In this document: positions 48,218 to 63,175 of the stretch, piece by piece
How positions within the stretch are numbered: the first letter of the stretch is position 1
How the letters are laid out: every line of letters starts with the position of its first letter
NCBI GenBank assembly: GCA_963070105.1
Contig: OY718804.1
Span: forward strand, 5,355,317-5,419,316
Direction: 5' to 3'
DNA length: 64,000 nucleotides
Source: Litomosoides sigmodontis
Lineage: Eukaryota > Nematoda > Chromadorea > Rhabditida > Onchocercidae
Notes under the pieces: generated by a model
Told to the model about the DNA's origin: nothing
Seen by the model: only the letters and a program-made list of their open reading frames with translations
Database searches by the model: none
Position numbers and translations under genes: made by a program

Positions 48218-48346
48218 AACAAGCGCACATACATTTGGAAAACAGACACGCACACACTCTATTATATGTGTGTATATTATTATCGTATGTATCTGTCTGA
48301 ACAGATAAATATTTGAAGGGAGAGAAGAGAGAGAAAACAGCCACAG

Positions 48347-48366
48347 GTACGTACGTACGTACGTAC
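48347..48366. repeat. (GTAC)5 tetranucleotide repeat
   Basis: Five perfect, self-complementary GTAC units. Confidence 0.95.
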
Positions 48367-49256
48367 ATCATCCATCCATAGCACGCTTGAAGCGCAGCAC
48401 TTTCTCATTTCAAATTCATGACGGGGTTGCGTGGGATCGAAAGATAATGCAAAGAATATAGATCAACGTGTCTGATAAGGTCGTTTGGTCAACGTGTAAT
48501 GATGAACAGGTAGTGCAGGGTTGTAAAATAACCAGTCCTTTTCGATCCCAAAATTGAAAACAGAAAAAAGCAACGGAACTATTACTCATGATAGATCAAT
48601 GAATAATTGATTGATTGTACTAAATGTTCAGTGAGGAATTGCTGAATGACCACCGATGTTTGAGAGTAAGAGAACCACTTATTGCTGTTCTGTATGCGAA
48701 GATAAAATCTTCGATCTAACCGACAAAATTCCCATATAAAATTTTAAAATCAATCCAATTTTTCATCGAAATTATTGAAGAGTTTTTAAAAATCTCGGAC
48801 ACTCATTTCCTTCCACTCCGTCGTTGTTGATATCCGAAGTGCTTATCGACAACAGTAACAGGGCGGAATTGTCGTAGCAAATAATTTTTGGAAATGAATA
48901 AATACCAATAGGGAATTTAATTTACTAACCGAAATTTCAACTATAATGATCAGCTCTACGAAGCACACTTTCGGCAGCATCGAACCAATTACAAATCGTT
49001 AGAACAGAATCAATAGTTAATAGAGGAGGGGAAGGTTTCTACGGGACCATAGGTTTTCATAGCGTTGCATTCGATTAACAGGACAGTGCTCAGCCATGGC
49101 GTTTAGACCATGGCGTTAGTGCGTGTTCTGGTTTACGTGTTCTGTTGACAGTGTTTTGAAGGTGCTGTCCCTCTGGAAGCGTTGACGTTTTTCACGATGA
49201 AAGATATCACTGTGTTAATTTTAGGAAAAGTGGTAGTAGATGTGAGATATACTGTT

Positions 49257-51816
49257 ATGGAGGAGTCTATGGAAGAAGAGCTGCTTAATGAGGAGGACAT
49301 TGTGCACATTATTCCTTTGTACGATAGCACGAATGGTTCTTCAGAAGTAACTAATATGACATGTGATGCTTCAGAAGATGAAGGTGCGACAGATTAGCAT
49401 ATTCTTTAATTCCCATCAGTTACTGTGGTAAATAATGTTTCTTTTGACTTTGAAACCGAACAGCTTTCGCAATGTTGCTAATTTTACACCTTCCACATGT
49501 AGAATAGAGTGAAGTTTGAACTGCTGGAACTAAAGAGAGATTCAGATGAAGACGTAGGATTGACCGAGAGTAATGATAAAGAAATGCACCCCGAAGAAGG
49601 CTTTCCAAATTCAATAACCGAAGCTGATAGCATAATTCCGGCATGTAAAGATGAAGCTTTCGTTGTTACATGTTTTAAAGATCGATGGCTTGCTGTTGGT
49701 GGAAAAGATGATCAAGCTCTTTTGTACAATTTGCCAGGTAATCGTATGTCATCAAGTTAATAAACTGCTTAAACCTTGGATTGATTGAAGTATTTGTTTT
49801 TACAGACGTTCACTTGTTTTTTTTTCCATATAGAATCAACTTTTCATGATAGAATGTTGATGTGCGTAACCTTATCGTAATGATAGAAAAACTGTTTTTT
49901 CGTCAAATTTTGTGGAAATTTATGATTAGCGCAAATTCATTCGTTAATTCTGGATCAGTAAGAAAAAATAGATGTAAAGTTGGATTTAGCCTGTCACTGT
50001 ATATTAAATATATTTTTGCATTGTTTAAGTGAACACATTTTGGTGTAACTGCTAGTTGTTATGCTTATAATTTTGTTTTGAAGATCTTGCTAGTTTTTAT
50101 AATTTTTATTTTGAAGATATGGAACTGGTTTTGAGGATTGATGAGCACAAAGATAGTGTCATATGTGCGGAATTTAGTGCCGAGGGACATTTGTTAGCCA
50201 CTGGCGATATGAGTGGCTTGATTGTAATAAGCAGTACTACGGACCTAAGAAGATGTTTCTCGGTGAGTATTGCGGACTATTTTCTGATTCTGACAGTCAA
50301 TAGATACGATATCAGTTATTTCACTTGGCTTAGACGCCAAGGTTTATAATGAAGGATTTTCACTTATGGTATGCCTGATGGGCTTCATGGATAGAGATTA
50401 GTGAAGCTTGTCTGTTTGGTCAAAAGACATTTTACATCAGTTTTAATTACATGATCATTTTTAAGCTTAGCTTTCGATGTCCATTGATTGTTTTGAAATG
50501 GCATGAGTGTTTAATTTTCAGATTGATGATTGTGAAGAGTTATCGTGGATGCAGTGGCATTCATCTGCAGGTATTTTATTTGCCGGTGGTGAAAATGGTA
50601 TTTGGATGTGGCTTATTACGAAGGAGGCTGTTCGACAAACAAAGGTTTTTACTATTTCCGTATTCTTTATAGCACTATCCATATCAATTCATTATTTACA
50701 TGTTTGTGCTTTTTAATTCTCATGTTCATTATTTTAGTAGTCAAATAGCAATGTACTTTTTTTTAATGCAATTATAATTACCCACTAATTACTTATATTT
50801 GAAGTACAGGTGTACGTGTTTGATTCTTCTACTCCATCTATCGGCGCTAAACTGCTAAACGATGGAAAGCGACTTCTTTCATGCTACGAAAATGGTTCTG
50901 TAATACTCTGGTCTTTGAAAGATGAGAAGTCGATAAATATTATAACGGGAGCTGGAAGTTCGACATGCCTTGATATTCATTATAATTCACCTTTGGCAAT
51001 TATTGGGGATCATATGGCTCGCTGTTACTTTATTAACACAGAAACTGCCAAGATATTGAGGATATTTACAGTGGTTGAAGGAGATGCGGTAAAGCTTTTC
51101 TATCGCTCACATTACGTTCTAGTGGAACTTTCAAAGCACCTACTTGCGCAGTAGGTATGTTAGGTTCTTTGTGAGAGAAGTGTTCTATTGATTTGCAGGC
51201 TTCCGAAGTGACAATCGAATGTGTAAAGTTTTGTCCGGGAAAAGAATCATGGTTTGTCGTTGGCACTAATTCTGGTCTTCTCGTAATCTATGACTTTAAG
51301 TCGAGCACTTTACGTCACATTTTGAAAGATGATACTGACCCAGTAGTTACCTGTAGCTGGTACATGGCAGATTTCAATGGAATGTATATTATTAGTGCTG
51401 GTTACAGTGGCATGATTAAAATGTGGAATAGCCGAAGTGGATTGCCTCTCTTAGTGGGTTTTCATTTCCTTATTTATATTCGGTTTTGATCCATATGCAG
51501 CTTACAGATGTTATGTATTGAGACAAACAAAATTAAATTACGTATTCCATTCCCAATTAAAACTTCATTTGTGCTCATTACTTGTTTCAACTGAAATTGT
51601 GAAATTTTTGCAACCTTCTTTAGAAACATGTGTTTGAATATGATTTTTAGTGCTAAAATTTTTCTAATAGAAAAATGAATGATCCAGGTGCTGACGTCAC
51701 AAAGTATTGCTGCGGAAAGTTCTCATTTGCTGTCAATGGATTTGTGTGTAAATGGACGAATCTTATATACGTCGTATAGTTCCGGACAACTTTGCAAATT
51801 TTCTCTGAACCGATAA
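49257..51816 (+). CDS. AAMP: AAMP-like WD-repeat protein
   Basis: Orthologue of angio-associated migratory cell protein, a WD40 propeller with an acidic leader. Exons: 49257-49346, 49503-49737, 50117-50262, 50522-50644, 50810-51088, 51199-51453 and 51688-51816, giving 418 residues (human 434). Matching blocks: VTCFKDRWLAVGGKDDQALL; EHKDSVICAEFSAEG with LLATGDMSGLIVI, the most diagnostic segment; LSWMQWHSSAGILFAGGENG; LNDGKRLLSCYENGSVILWS; FVVGTNSGLLVIYDFKSSTLRH (last 2 residues end the blade); and AGYSGMIKMWNSRSGLPLL. The start follows an unpaired TTAATTTTAG (acceptor ending 49224). An upstream in-frame ATG at 49198 would precede that acceptor, so I prefer 49257. The exon 1/2 junction is uncertain: a donor at 49384 with another acceptor near 49507 is also in frame. 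Two AATAAA motifs lie about 250 bp past the stop. Confidence 0.88.
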
Positions 51817-52061
51817 AATCAATTCGCTTGGTGCTATCATTTTACACTTCCACTGTTTCATCATCAGTTCAAAATTTGGCAAGTCAACGAATTTTCATCA
51901 AGCGTCTTTGGAGCATGAAACAAGACAGTTCCGTTATGGTTTTTTTGCCTATTTGGACAGAACTGACTTTTTTGCAGCTGCGGATTGGAAAATAACGGGT
52001 AGTTCCCCTCATCAACCGCTCTCATTAATTTGTTGTTTTTGTTGTTGTGTTATGTTTATGT

Positions 52062-52071
52062 AATAAATAAA
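52062..52071 (+). terminator. Candidate poly(A) signals of AAMP
   Basis: Two overlapping AATAAA motifs (AATAAATAAA), 246 bp after the AAMP stop and about 260 bp before the TFIIA gamma start. Confidence 0.5.
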
Positions 52072-52319
52072 ATTTTTTAAAATTTGTGAGGTTTTCATAA
52101 TTCGATATCCGAAAATCGTTATATATTTTTTATGAAAATTTTCGATAATTATTATATGAAAGTGGTGTTCTGAGAAGGAAGAGAAGAATACATTGTTTAC
52201 GCCATCAACCAGTATTTCCTGATTTTTTCCCTTCTACATGGAGGGTATATTTAAGGTTTTATAATTCATAAATATGTGCTTTGTTTCTCGTCTTAGACAT
52301 CACCTTCAACTTTTAATGC

Positions 52320-52329
52320 CATATTTTAG
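52320..52329 (+). promoter_or_regulatory. Candidate spliced-leader acceptor of TFIIA gamma
   Basis: CATATTTTAG ends at 52329 and is followed immediately by the start ATG. The complete N terminus begins here, so an acceptor with zero 5' UTR is best read as a trans-splice site. Confidence 0.5.
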
Positions 52330-53150
52330 ATGTCTTATCAACTGTATAGGTCGACGACATTGGGAATGGCCCTCAGAAGCACTTTGGATGAATTTGTCGA
52401 AGTTAGTTTTCATTTTATACATTCTCCAACTTTTCTAATGCAAGATCATAGTATTTTGAAATAGTTGTATGTGAATCAATATTCATAGCTATATTTATGT
52501 GGTTACAGGATGGCACAATCACGCCTTCTTTAGCGCAAACGGTGCTGACAACCTTCGATAAATGTATCAACAGGGCATTATCTCAGCGAGTTAAAAATAA
52601 AGTTAATTTCAAGGTGGGTGAATCTCAGTTTCATATTCAACACTGCTGAGATTCTCCTACAAAGTGCTTTTGAGATGAGGTGGGCAATATTCTATAAGTA
52701 TCAGGAATACTTAATTTTATTTGAAGTAAAATTCTGACCTTCATTTGGAATCCTTAATTTCAATTTCATGTAAGTTTATTGAGGATGACCAAAGAGAAAT
52801 TGTGACGTACAATCAGGAGTAGATAGTTGCGACAGGACAATGGGAAGACTAAGTTTAACTTGGACTTCGGTTAGGATTAGCATCGATGGTATGATGATAC
52901 ATCTTCTTAGTTGTTTGTGCAAAAAGAAGCAGAGGAGACAATGAATGAAAGATGGTAATCTTAAGAAGCATTTCACATCTTAGACTTTCAGGCTGACAAA
53001 TTGAAAGCATATCGATTTTGTGACAACGTCTGGACATTTGTAATGGAAAACGTTGAATTCCGTGATGTAGCACATCCGGTAGATGGTGTTGTTGATCGCG
53101 TGAAAATTGTAGCATGTGATGCAAGTGCCGCAAAATTAGCCAATACGTAG
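52330..53150 (+). CDS. GTF2A2: TFIIA small (gamma) subunit
   Basis: General transcription factor that stabilises TBP on the TATA element. Three exons, 52330-52401, 52509-52613 and 52992-53150, encode 111 residues (human 109). The N-terminal helix block reads [20 protein letters not shown], then [20 protein letters not shown] and [10 protein letters not shown]. The beta-barrel half has [20 protein letters not shown] and DRVKIVACD. Introns are in frame and the length is complete. It starts 514 bp downstream of the AAMP stop on the same strand. A candidate AATAAA lies at 53253. Confidence 0.97.
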
Positions 53151-54718
53151 GACATGTAGAAGGATATTGTGCATTCTACATTTTTTTTTGTTTGAATATT
53201 ATATTAACTGATGTGGTATTAGTTGATGATGCGGACGGAGGAGAACTGTTCGAATAAAACCGTGCTTACGGTTCAGAAATGTGTATCGTTTTGTATTATA
53301 CAGTTTATTGATGTAGAGCAGACTCACGTAGAGGAAAAAGTGGATGTTCAAAATAGCATTAAAAAATATGGAAAACAAAGAGAAATGTTCAGTTGGTTGC
53401 TTTTAAGAAACCGTTCAACACAACGTTCAGTGTAGTTCTCACTTTTCCTTGCCGCTTTACCTTAACATGTATGCTATTATTGTCGTTTTATCTAACTGTG
53501 CTACGGGGTATGACAACTGGTAAGACAAGCAAAATTGACTAAATAGGATTGGTTTCTTATTAATCTGAAATATTCGGTACTTTAAATGAATACATTGCAG
53601 TTTTTGGTTTTTTCTTAAATCAAAATTGGTTTTTATGAGCAATCTTTTGAGTAACGTATACTTACTTTTGAGTAAGTAACTTATTTTCTCAGCTCACGCC
53701 TTAGAAATACTTTTATGTTCGGTTAAATTTTCGAGTTTGCAGTCTTTTAGTTTCCGTGAAGAGTGTTCTGGATGTATGTTTGAGATTATTAAAAATTCCT
53801 TACGTCGTGAAGTATTTGTAACTGACGGTTTCATTTCTGCTTTTGTTGGTTACCGCCAAGGATTTTTTACCACTTCGAAGGGATAACGAACTCCCGGCTA
53901 CCAAAAACATAACCAATCAATGGTTGAAAAAAAGAATCTGTTTGGCGATTGGCATTATAACCGGGAAGTGCAACATCCTAAATGATTGCGCGTAACCTGG
54001 TTATGTGCGGTCAGTGACTTGAAATATCAGGTTTAGGTAGTTCATATTTATTGCTGGTAATATATCGATCATAAATCATCCGTCGGAACTGTTTTATGCT
54101 TTTATGGGGGAGTCTTTGCGGAGGTTTTGATAACTCTCATTTGAGCTGTTTTCAAACCGTTAAAATTCTTGAAAAGTTTGGAAACACTGATTTTTATAAC
54201 TTGTACTCTGTATGATTTTAAATACTTTAAATAAGTCGATGGAACTTATTTGTTGAACTTTATCTGAAAGTTAACCTTCGATTGCTTTCGTTAATCGAAC
54301 ATCTGGTCTTGTCTGAGTACTAGTTAAATAACTAATTCATTTAGTCCTCGGAAAAGTTTATCCAGCTATCTGCTATTGACTATCTTGTCTAGTATTTTTC
54401 AACCACATTGCATTATGAGAAATTATGAGAAAGTCCGTAAAAAGTAATTTGAAAATTATAAAATTTCCCATTCGAAATTATTTCTTATTAGGATGCACAA
54501 TAGTTCTATCATATTATGTATTGATTAGAGAAACTCTTTTTCACAAGTTTATCTTTCTCTAATATTCCCATGTTACTTAGTTATTTAGATCGGCAGTATA
54601 ATTGTACGCCTTATTGCTAATAATACACAATTTTTATATCTGCATTTATACAAATTTTTATGGTGTACTACGGGCGAAATTTGAATAGCAAATGTCTTTT
54701 AAGCAATATAAAAAATTG

Positions 54719-54738
54719 GTATATATATATATATATAT
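54719..54738. repeat. (TA)n short microsatellite
   Basis: About 20 bp of pure TA. Confidence 0.9.
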
Positions 54739-56105
54739 TCCAATTTTTCTTTCTACAGTTGGCCAAGTTCTAGACGGCCTACTTCATTTCAAGAATTAAA
54801 AAATGTTTGGCCCACTTATGCTTCTTGCTATTACTCTTCCCCATATATCTTGTCTCCTCTTATTAAAAAATTTATTCCAATATTTTGCTGCGCAATCTGA
54901 CAATGCTCACTTCAATTAACGGACTAATAAATCTCTCATATGTCAGCAGATATGCTAGTGCATAATTTATGTATTATAGTCATGAAGTCCCCGAGCTCTT
55001 TCTACATTTGTTATTGTTATTCGGAAGAGAAGCGGGACCGCTAGATAAGCTTAAGCTTGCTCATATAAAATAATGCCTTCTTTGGCCTTATCTTTGGCTC
55101 CTTTTTAAATCTTATTTTCCAGATTTCATCTTAAAAAAAAACAAGCTATTGGGATAATCATTCCAAATATCGTTCGCCTCAGTCTTCTTAGTATCGCGCC
55201 TTTTCGCATACGCTTTAATTTCAAATTAATGAAATAAAATATCAATCATATAAATCTTGCGCTTCGACCAAATCCTTCCTTAACAAAATTTTATTATGTT
55301 CCGGAAAAACTGAATGATTGCATAAAATAAATGAATGAACACTGTTGAAAGCAACCAAAAATGCACTCAGTACGTTGAAATTTTTGCCACAGGCTGTACG
55401 GCTGATTGATTACGAATGGTTCGGTCGATCGGTTATTGCTTTCATTAAATTTTCAAGCAAATTTTCTTTTATAAAATTTGATGAATGTTCCTTTTTTTAG
55501 CAATAGCACTGCAATGACAGACAGGTATCATTTCCTCCCTTTCAACGGTTCATTATCATCGTAATGCTTGCATATGTCAACATTTGAGATATTTCTTAGA
55601 GCTCCCATTCTTCCATACATAAAATTATTGCTATAAAATTAAGTTTTTTAGGCTTATGTTATTTCGCTTTCCAAGATTTTTCCTGAATTTTTGAAAGCAA
55701 ATTCTTTTCATCACCAATTTTTTAAAAGAAAAAAAGATTGGATTTCATTTTGGATTTAAAGAAAAAAAATTTTAACCATTTTGCCGATCGGTAAATTATT
55801 TGCAGTATAAATGAACTAATTATTTAGCAGCAATTTTGGCAACGACGTACGTCATTTGACATTTTTCGAAATTCATCCACAATATGGGTGGCCAAACTAG
55901 GCAACTGTCTCAGGAGAGGCTATCGGCTAAATTGTATGATCTAATGGGCACATTTCGTACTTCAAAAAAAACTTCAAAGATTCGTTGCTTTCCTATAACT
56001 ATTGCCTATGACATGCAAATATTACGAGTTTAATATCGCATGAACGCCACCGATGACATTGTGCATTCCGCTCAATAGGAACGTAACATTACATGATGTT
56101 CTACA

Positions 56106-56128
56106 ACACACACACACACACACACACA
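56106..56128. repeat. (AC)n short microsatellite
   Basis: About 23 bp of AC dinucleotide. Confidence 0.9.
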
Positions 56129-59100
56129 AGTCATATCGATTGATCTTTAAATTTAAAGATTGCGTATGAATACAGGAAGCCTAATATTACCATTAGAGAA
56201 GTGAGATTAGGGAATGCAGGAGAAATTTGGCTTGAATTCTTACATTATGCTAAAAGGTGAATCAACAACGACGGTCATTAACCTCTCGAGAATCTGTTTG
56301 TATTGACCGATCAAACATTTTCATCAAGCGAATGAATCGTTTGTGTAAATTTTGAAGTTATTAATTCAAAATTTCAAAATTATTTCCAAAAACAGCAAAA
56401 CAATAGCAAATGCTACTATAATAACTCATTATATATGACAAATTATTTCATAGCTGCGAATAGGTCGAGGATAGCACTGCAACGATTCGGCCTGACAGCT
56501 AATAGCATTGATTTCTGGCAAGCCGATATGAAATGAAATGGTTGAATTTTAGGTTGTTCATGCGGATGAATTAAAAAGATGCAAGAAGAAGGAATTGATT
56601 AAATTTGTTTTGTTTTGAATAACATGGAGGGAATGTGCAGAGAAGTAGCGAAGACTCAGCGTTCGTTAATAATTTAAATTTTTTAAAATATATGATTTAT
56701 ATTTCAGGTTAAGGGTTGCTAGGAGGAGGAACGGAAGACTATTTTCATTCTTTTTTCCTTAAAAATCTTGTTATTTCTTCAGCACTTACTTTCCTTACCT
56801 CCCAACTTTCCCTCTCTTTCTTCCGCAGATAATAAAAATAGGATTTGAATTTTTCATTCTTACAATTTAAATTATTCAAAAAATTATTATTTGTTTCACA
56901 ATTTTCAATTAAACTTGTGAATAAATCACTGAGCGATTTGAGAGATTGCATTATTGGAAAGTGCATTATTTCATGAACTGATTTAAACTGTAATAATGGA
57001 GTGACTGCTAAACTGTTTTGCTGTGTTTGAATTTGACTTAAAACGCGACATTGGTATTCTTCAGCAATACTCTTTGATTGCGGTGGTTAACAGTGCTAGC
57101 GCTATGTTTGAAATAACTTTTAGTACTAATTCTTATGTATTTTTTTATAATGCCACTAGGGTGAAATTTTGAAAATATTTTCTACTAATATTTTTGTTAA
57201 AAAAAAATAAGCCAGAAATTGTTTGCTTGAATTTGGAATAATTGAAACAATTCAATAACCAACTGTCGTTTTCGATGATTTTAATATTTTCAAAAAATTG
57301 AAGTGTTCGGAAAAAAAGTCGCCGCCATAAATAACTTAAGAATGATAATTTTTAGCTGTTAATTTAATTTTTCAATAAATTTGTTTATCAATGCTTGCTT
57401 CGTTTTTGCTTTCTTAAACTTCCGCAAACAACGTTTTCTTTTTCATTTCAAGTTTCAAAAAACAAAATAAAAATAAAAATTTACTTACAATTAAATGAAA
57501 GAGCAGGAAGCATGACAGAGGTTGTAGTTCCCAGTAGTGCAATTAATTATTTATATTGATGAGTTAGCTGAACTAAACTCAAATGTCAATAAATGAAGCT
57601 ATCAATTTCTGCTGAATTATATAAGATCGTATTAGCTGAATGCTTTAGCGCTAATCACGTCGCATTTTGTTCCGATCGTTAAAGGTTTATTAGTTAAATA
57701 AATTTCAATCACTGTTTAACTTGGTGATTCGTACGAGCTGTTAAATTCACACATAGCGCAATTCAAGTGCTCACACTCTTTTTCCTACCTTAAAGTTTAC
57801 AACAGTTGCACATGCTCCATTCGCAAAATGTAAATGTTTATCTGTGAATCAAAATTTCACCAACACATTGGTTATTTGATTTGTTTTCAATTTGTGGATA
57901 TTCGAATTGAATGTTGGTCCTGCAGCTTCAAAGATGTGCTGCTTGCGCTTACTGATTGGATGGATGGATGGGTGGAACTGGTTCACAATATCGGTTCATT
58001 AAGCAAAATTAATGATCAGCTCTCGGTTGGAATGAATCGTCGTAGACGAAGCGCAGAGGAGAAGCAAATTTTTTTTGTTTAATATTTCTCAAAATTGAGC
58101 ATGAAGCATGCATGTAGTAGCAGTGAGGAAATTCTACATTTATTACATTTTCAATTAATTCCAATCTTCTCAATAATATTCATTTCGAAACTTACTTCTA
58201 GCATATGTGAGTGATGGACGCATGCAAAATGTATATCTTTTGCTACAAGTGATAGCAACGATTTCAAAAATTCAACCAATAAATCAACGGTTTCGAAAAT
58301 TCAAGCACCAATTTTGTTTGTGTTATACTTTCCGATGTTTCTCAAGGATGCATTTCGCATATTATCTTAAATGGTTTTTTGTGATATTTTAGAATTGTGT
58401 TACATCACACTCTTTGAAACACTTCATTCACTTACCAGTGGTTAAATCAAAAGAAATGAAATTTTTACTAATAGAAAGTTTAGAAAGTTCATTGTCAGCT
58501 CCTCCGGAAAGATAGCTTTGCTTTCGTGTCTTCTCAGTCTGTCATTTCTTGCCTCAGTGATAAATTTTTTTAGAAATTTAAACGAATACTTCTCTCCAAA
58601 CCTATCCAATTTTGATCATAGAATTAACAAACAGTTGAACTATGAGTTACGCTTACATCACTGAAACTACGCGCTGTTGTGATATATGTAAATATTTCAA
58701 TCATTCTTAAAATTGAGTAAAATGGATCCGATAGCATATATTTCAAATAAAGTCTCAAGTGGGAAGAAATAAAGTTTTAAGTGATAGAAAGTTCATCATC
58801 ACTTGCTCCGAAAATAATTGCTTGGCAATGATAAAGAAGATCAGAGGGATAAAATAAAAAAGGAGGCACTACTATTAATTAAAAGCGTTAGTTGGATATT
58901 TTAAGCAAAACGGAAGAAAGAAGTGAGCATTTATGATTGAATGATAGGTATTACTTGCAAGAGGTAAATTCTCTTCTCAAGTGATTTCAGAATTTTAATT
59001 TTCTTTATTTCCAATAATTCTATTTTTAATCGGTTGCCGTCATGCATAATTATGTTTGAATGAGCCGTAATATGTCATTGTCATGACATTTAAAACAAAG

Positions 59101-60088
59101 CATTCTGACGTCATTCTTTTTCAAACTTTCACTCCAATTTTCCTTCCACTTACTGCTGTTTGCTTAGTAGCAATAGCATCAAATTCAACGACTCTCTCAT
59201 TTTAATTGCAACATTTTAATCATCGCTTCACAGACTTCATTTATTAATAGTTACGGCGGATGCTAATTCCGGTTAGAACGGAAGTTATTAGATGATGGAT
59301 CGATCGATAGAGGAGTGAATTTATTGATTGCGATCAATTTTATGATTTGCTTTATACTTACGCTTTCCAGTTGATTTGCTTATTTCACGCATTTTCACGT
59401 ACAAATTTATCTGAACAAAAATTGGCAAGGTGGATGTTTCGTGAACGGTTTTAGAATTAGGAGTTGCGCTAGTTCATCTGATACCACACAGTGTAATACT
59501 ATCAAACTATTTTAGCAACAGGACGAGCTCGTCACACAGTCCACGTCACCCCCTCGAAACACAAGCAATTTGTGGTAATGTATTTTGAAGAAAATTTTCA
59601 ATCGCAAATTTATTTATTTATTTTTGCAGCGAACAAACATATTGCAATGATTGAAGGAGTGAAGTGAAAGCATTTATTCATTCTGTGTAAAATTGATTTT
59701 TTCCTTTCAAAATTAACATTTTGCAAGCAAAAAAAAAATGGCAAGGCTTTCTGAAGTAAATTTTATATTCATTTCATTAAATTTCCGCTGAAAGAATCAA
59801 CCATTTCCCTCCCTAATTTATGATTAAATTGACTTAAATTTAATTTTCACTTTATTCCTCCTCACATACACTTATTTCATCCTACTGTTTGCTGAATAAG
59901 GCATTTTCAAATTCTCAACTTATTATGGGAAGCATTTCACCAACCTGTCCATCCATCCACCCGTCTTTCAGCTCCTCCACTCCATTTTCAGCTCTTTATA
60001 TCTCCTTTCCAAAGGATTTTATACTTCTTGGAACAAGAGATGGGCCAGATTATTTATTATCCAGCCGACGTTGTTTTCTACTAGCCGA

Positions 60089-60163
60089 TACACACACACA
60101 CACACACCCCACACAGACAGACACACACCGCACGGACACACATCCCACACAGACACACACCAC

Positions 60164-60194
<31 letters not shown>

Positions 60195-60200
60195 CACACA
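60089..60200. repeat. Compound (AC)n / (ACAG)n microsatellite
   Basis: About 112 bp starting as pure AC, then mixed ACAG, CCGCACGG and CCCAC variants, then six or more ACAG units, ending in AC. Confidence 0.95.
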
Positions 60201-61702
60201 TATTTACAATGGGTTTGACCTAAGCAAGGAATGAATAATAATGTTCGAGCGTCGAGCTAGTGACGCCGTTACCGCAGCTGTGTGATGGCCATTGTCATCG
60301 TACCGTCTTAAATCCACCGAATCTCCTTGACTTACTTCTCATTTATTTTTTAGAAAAATCCTTTTCAAACTCTTCCCTCTCAATTCAATTATTTCTACTT
60401 GAAGAAACAATTGAAATTTCAATATACAAACAACGAGTGCTTCCTTTACTACCTGCCTGTTGGAGGACGAAGAACAAAGGAATGAAATCATTGGAAACAT
60501 TCAAGTTTGCGAGGATGAATGCACAAATTACCAAACTCACAATCTGTCTACCTTGCAATCAGTGATAGCGACATGGTAGTCATTCGTAAGTGAACCTACT
60601 GATATTACTGTATGATATCAGGTAGCGTTGTAGCCAATGTCCTGCTCACTTTCCAACTTCAACTCTCTCACGGTGGTAGTATTTCTGCAGTTGAATTTCA
60701 TCAACGATAGATATCTCATGTTCAATTTTGAAGGTCTAAAATGTCACTTCTGCTCTCTTTCTCATTTTCTTACGTAGTCCTTTAGGTCCATTCGTGGCAT
60801 CTCATATGAATGTAACGTCATTTTATGTTCCAAAAATTCCAAAAACATTCCCAATTTATTTTAATTTCCCAAAAGTCAACCGTCTGTTTCAGTTCCTTAC
60901 ATTTCGTTTGTTTTGTTACTAATAAAAAGCAGCAACAGTTAATTAAATTGAGCCTTTTTAAGCGAATAATTTTCCTTTTTTAAACTATTTGTCAGTGTAT
61001 AAATTTTAAGGAATTAATAATGTACTCGCAATCCGTTAGGCTCCACTTGTACAGGATTTATTTTTACATTTTCCCAATCGTCTTAAATAAGTGGGCCTGA
61101 GAAATATAGATTATGGCTTCATAAGTCAGTGAGCTTGGCCCTGACTTCAGCTGCACACTGTCTTCACTTTGTGTTCGCTTCCTGTCCAAAAATTTCCTCT
61201 TCGTCAAATAAAAAAAATTAAAAAAAGAAACTCACAGGCCTTTTCTCCTCCATTACTGTTCTCTCCCACATTGTTTTCCATCTTTCTATTCATCTGGAAT
61301 TTTGCATAAATCATAGAACAGTATATTTTGCGTATTTTAATTTTCAATTATTAAGATTGGAAAAAAAATGGTTCACAATTTAGTATGCTAACATTTGCAA
61401 GCATATTGAGTTGAATAGATGAATGTTGGATGAGAGGACTTTTAAATGTAATTAATAATAATGCGTTGAGGATAGTTCTCGTGCTCGTTTAAAATTGATT
61501 TCAAACAGATTTAAAATGAAACTGATATTTCTATCAATAATCAGCGCGAAAGTATTACGGCTGCTAGCAACGATCGATGATTTAAAAAAAGAGGAAAAAG
61601 TAGTATTCGTGTGCCTTCAATTCTCTCAATACTTTTAACATCGTTGTTAACATATTTTTGTAAAATATCATCATATGGATAAGATATAATTATCACCATT
61701 AT

Positions 61703-63175
<1,473 letters not shown>

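Larger units (their letters stand above)
43185..49256. other. Long spacer between divergent Enhancer of Polycomb and AAMP genes
   Basis: 6.1 kb holding both promoters. Two subregions (about 43.2-44.7 kb and 47.9-48.4 kb) are visibly richer in G+C and in simple repeats than the rest of the window. No family-level protein similarity was recognised in any open frame here. Confidence 0.55.
53151..61702. other. Gene-poor AT-rich region
   Basis: 8.5 kb without a recognisable exon on either strand. Open frames are short. The longest helix-rich one, near 56745-56966 on the minus strand, is asparagine/lysine-rich and unplaced. It may be intergenic, or an intron of a gene extending beyond the window. 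Short simple repeats are at 54719-54738, 56106-56128 and 60089-60200. Confidence 0.5.

Noticed and set aside
47945..48371. Long frames rich in Thr-His or Val-Cys on both strands
   Set aside because: They are translations of the (CA)n microsatellite.
60089..60200. Possible CRISPR-like or structured array
   Set aside because: It is a compound dinucleotide/tetranucleotide microsatellite without spacers.
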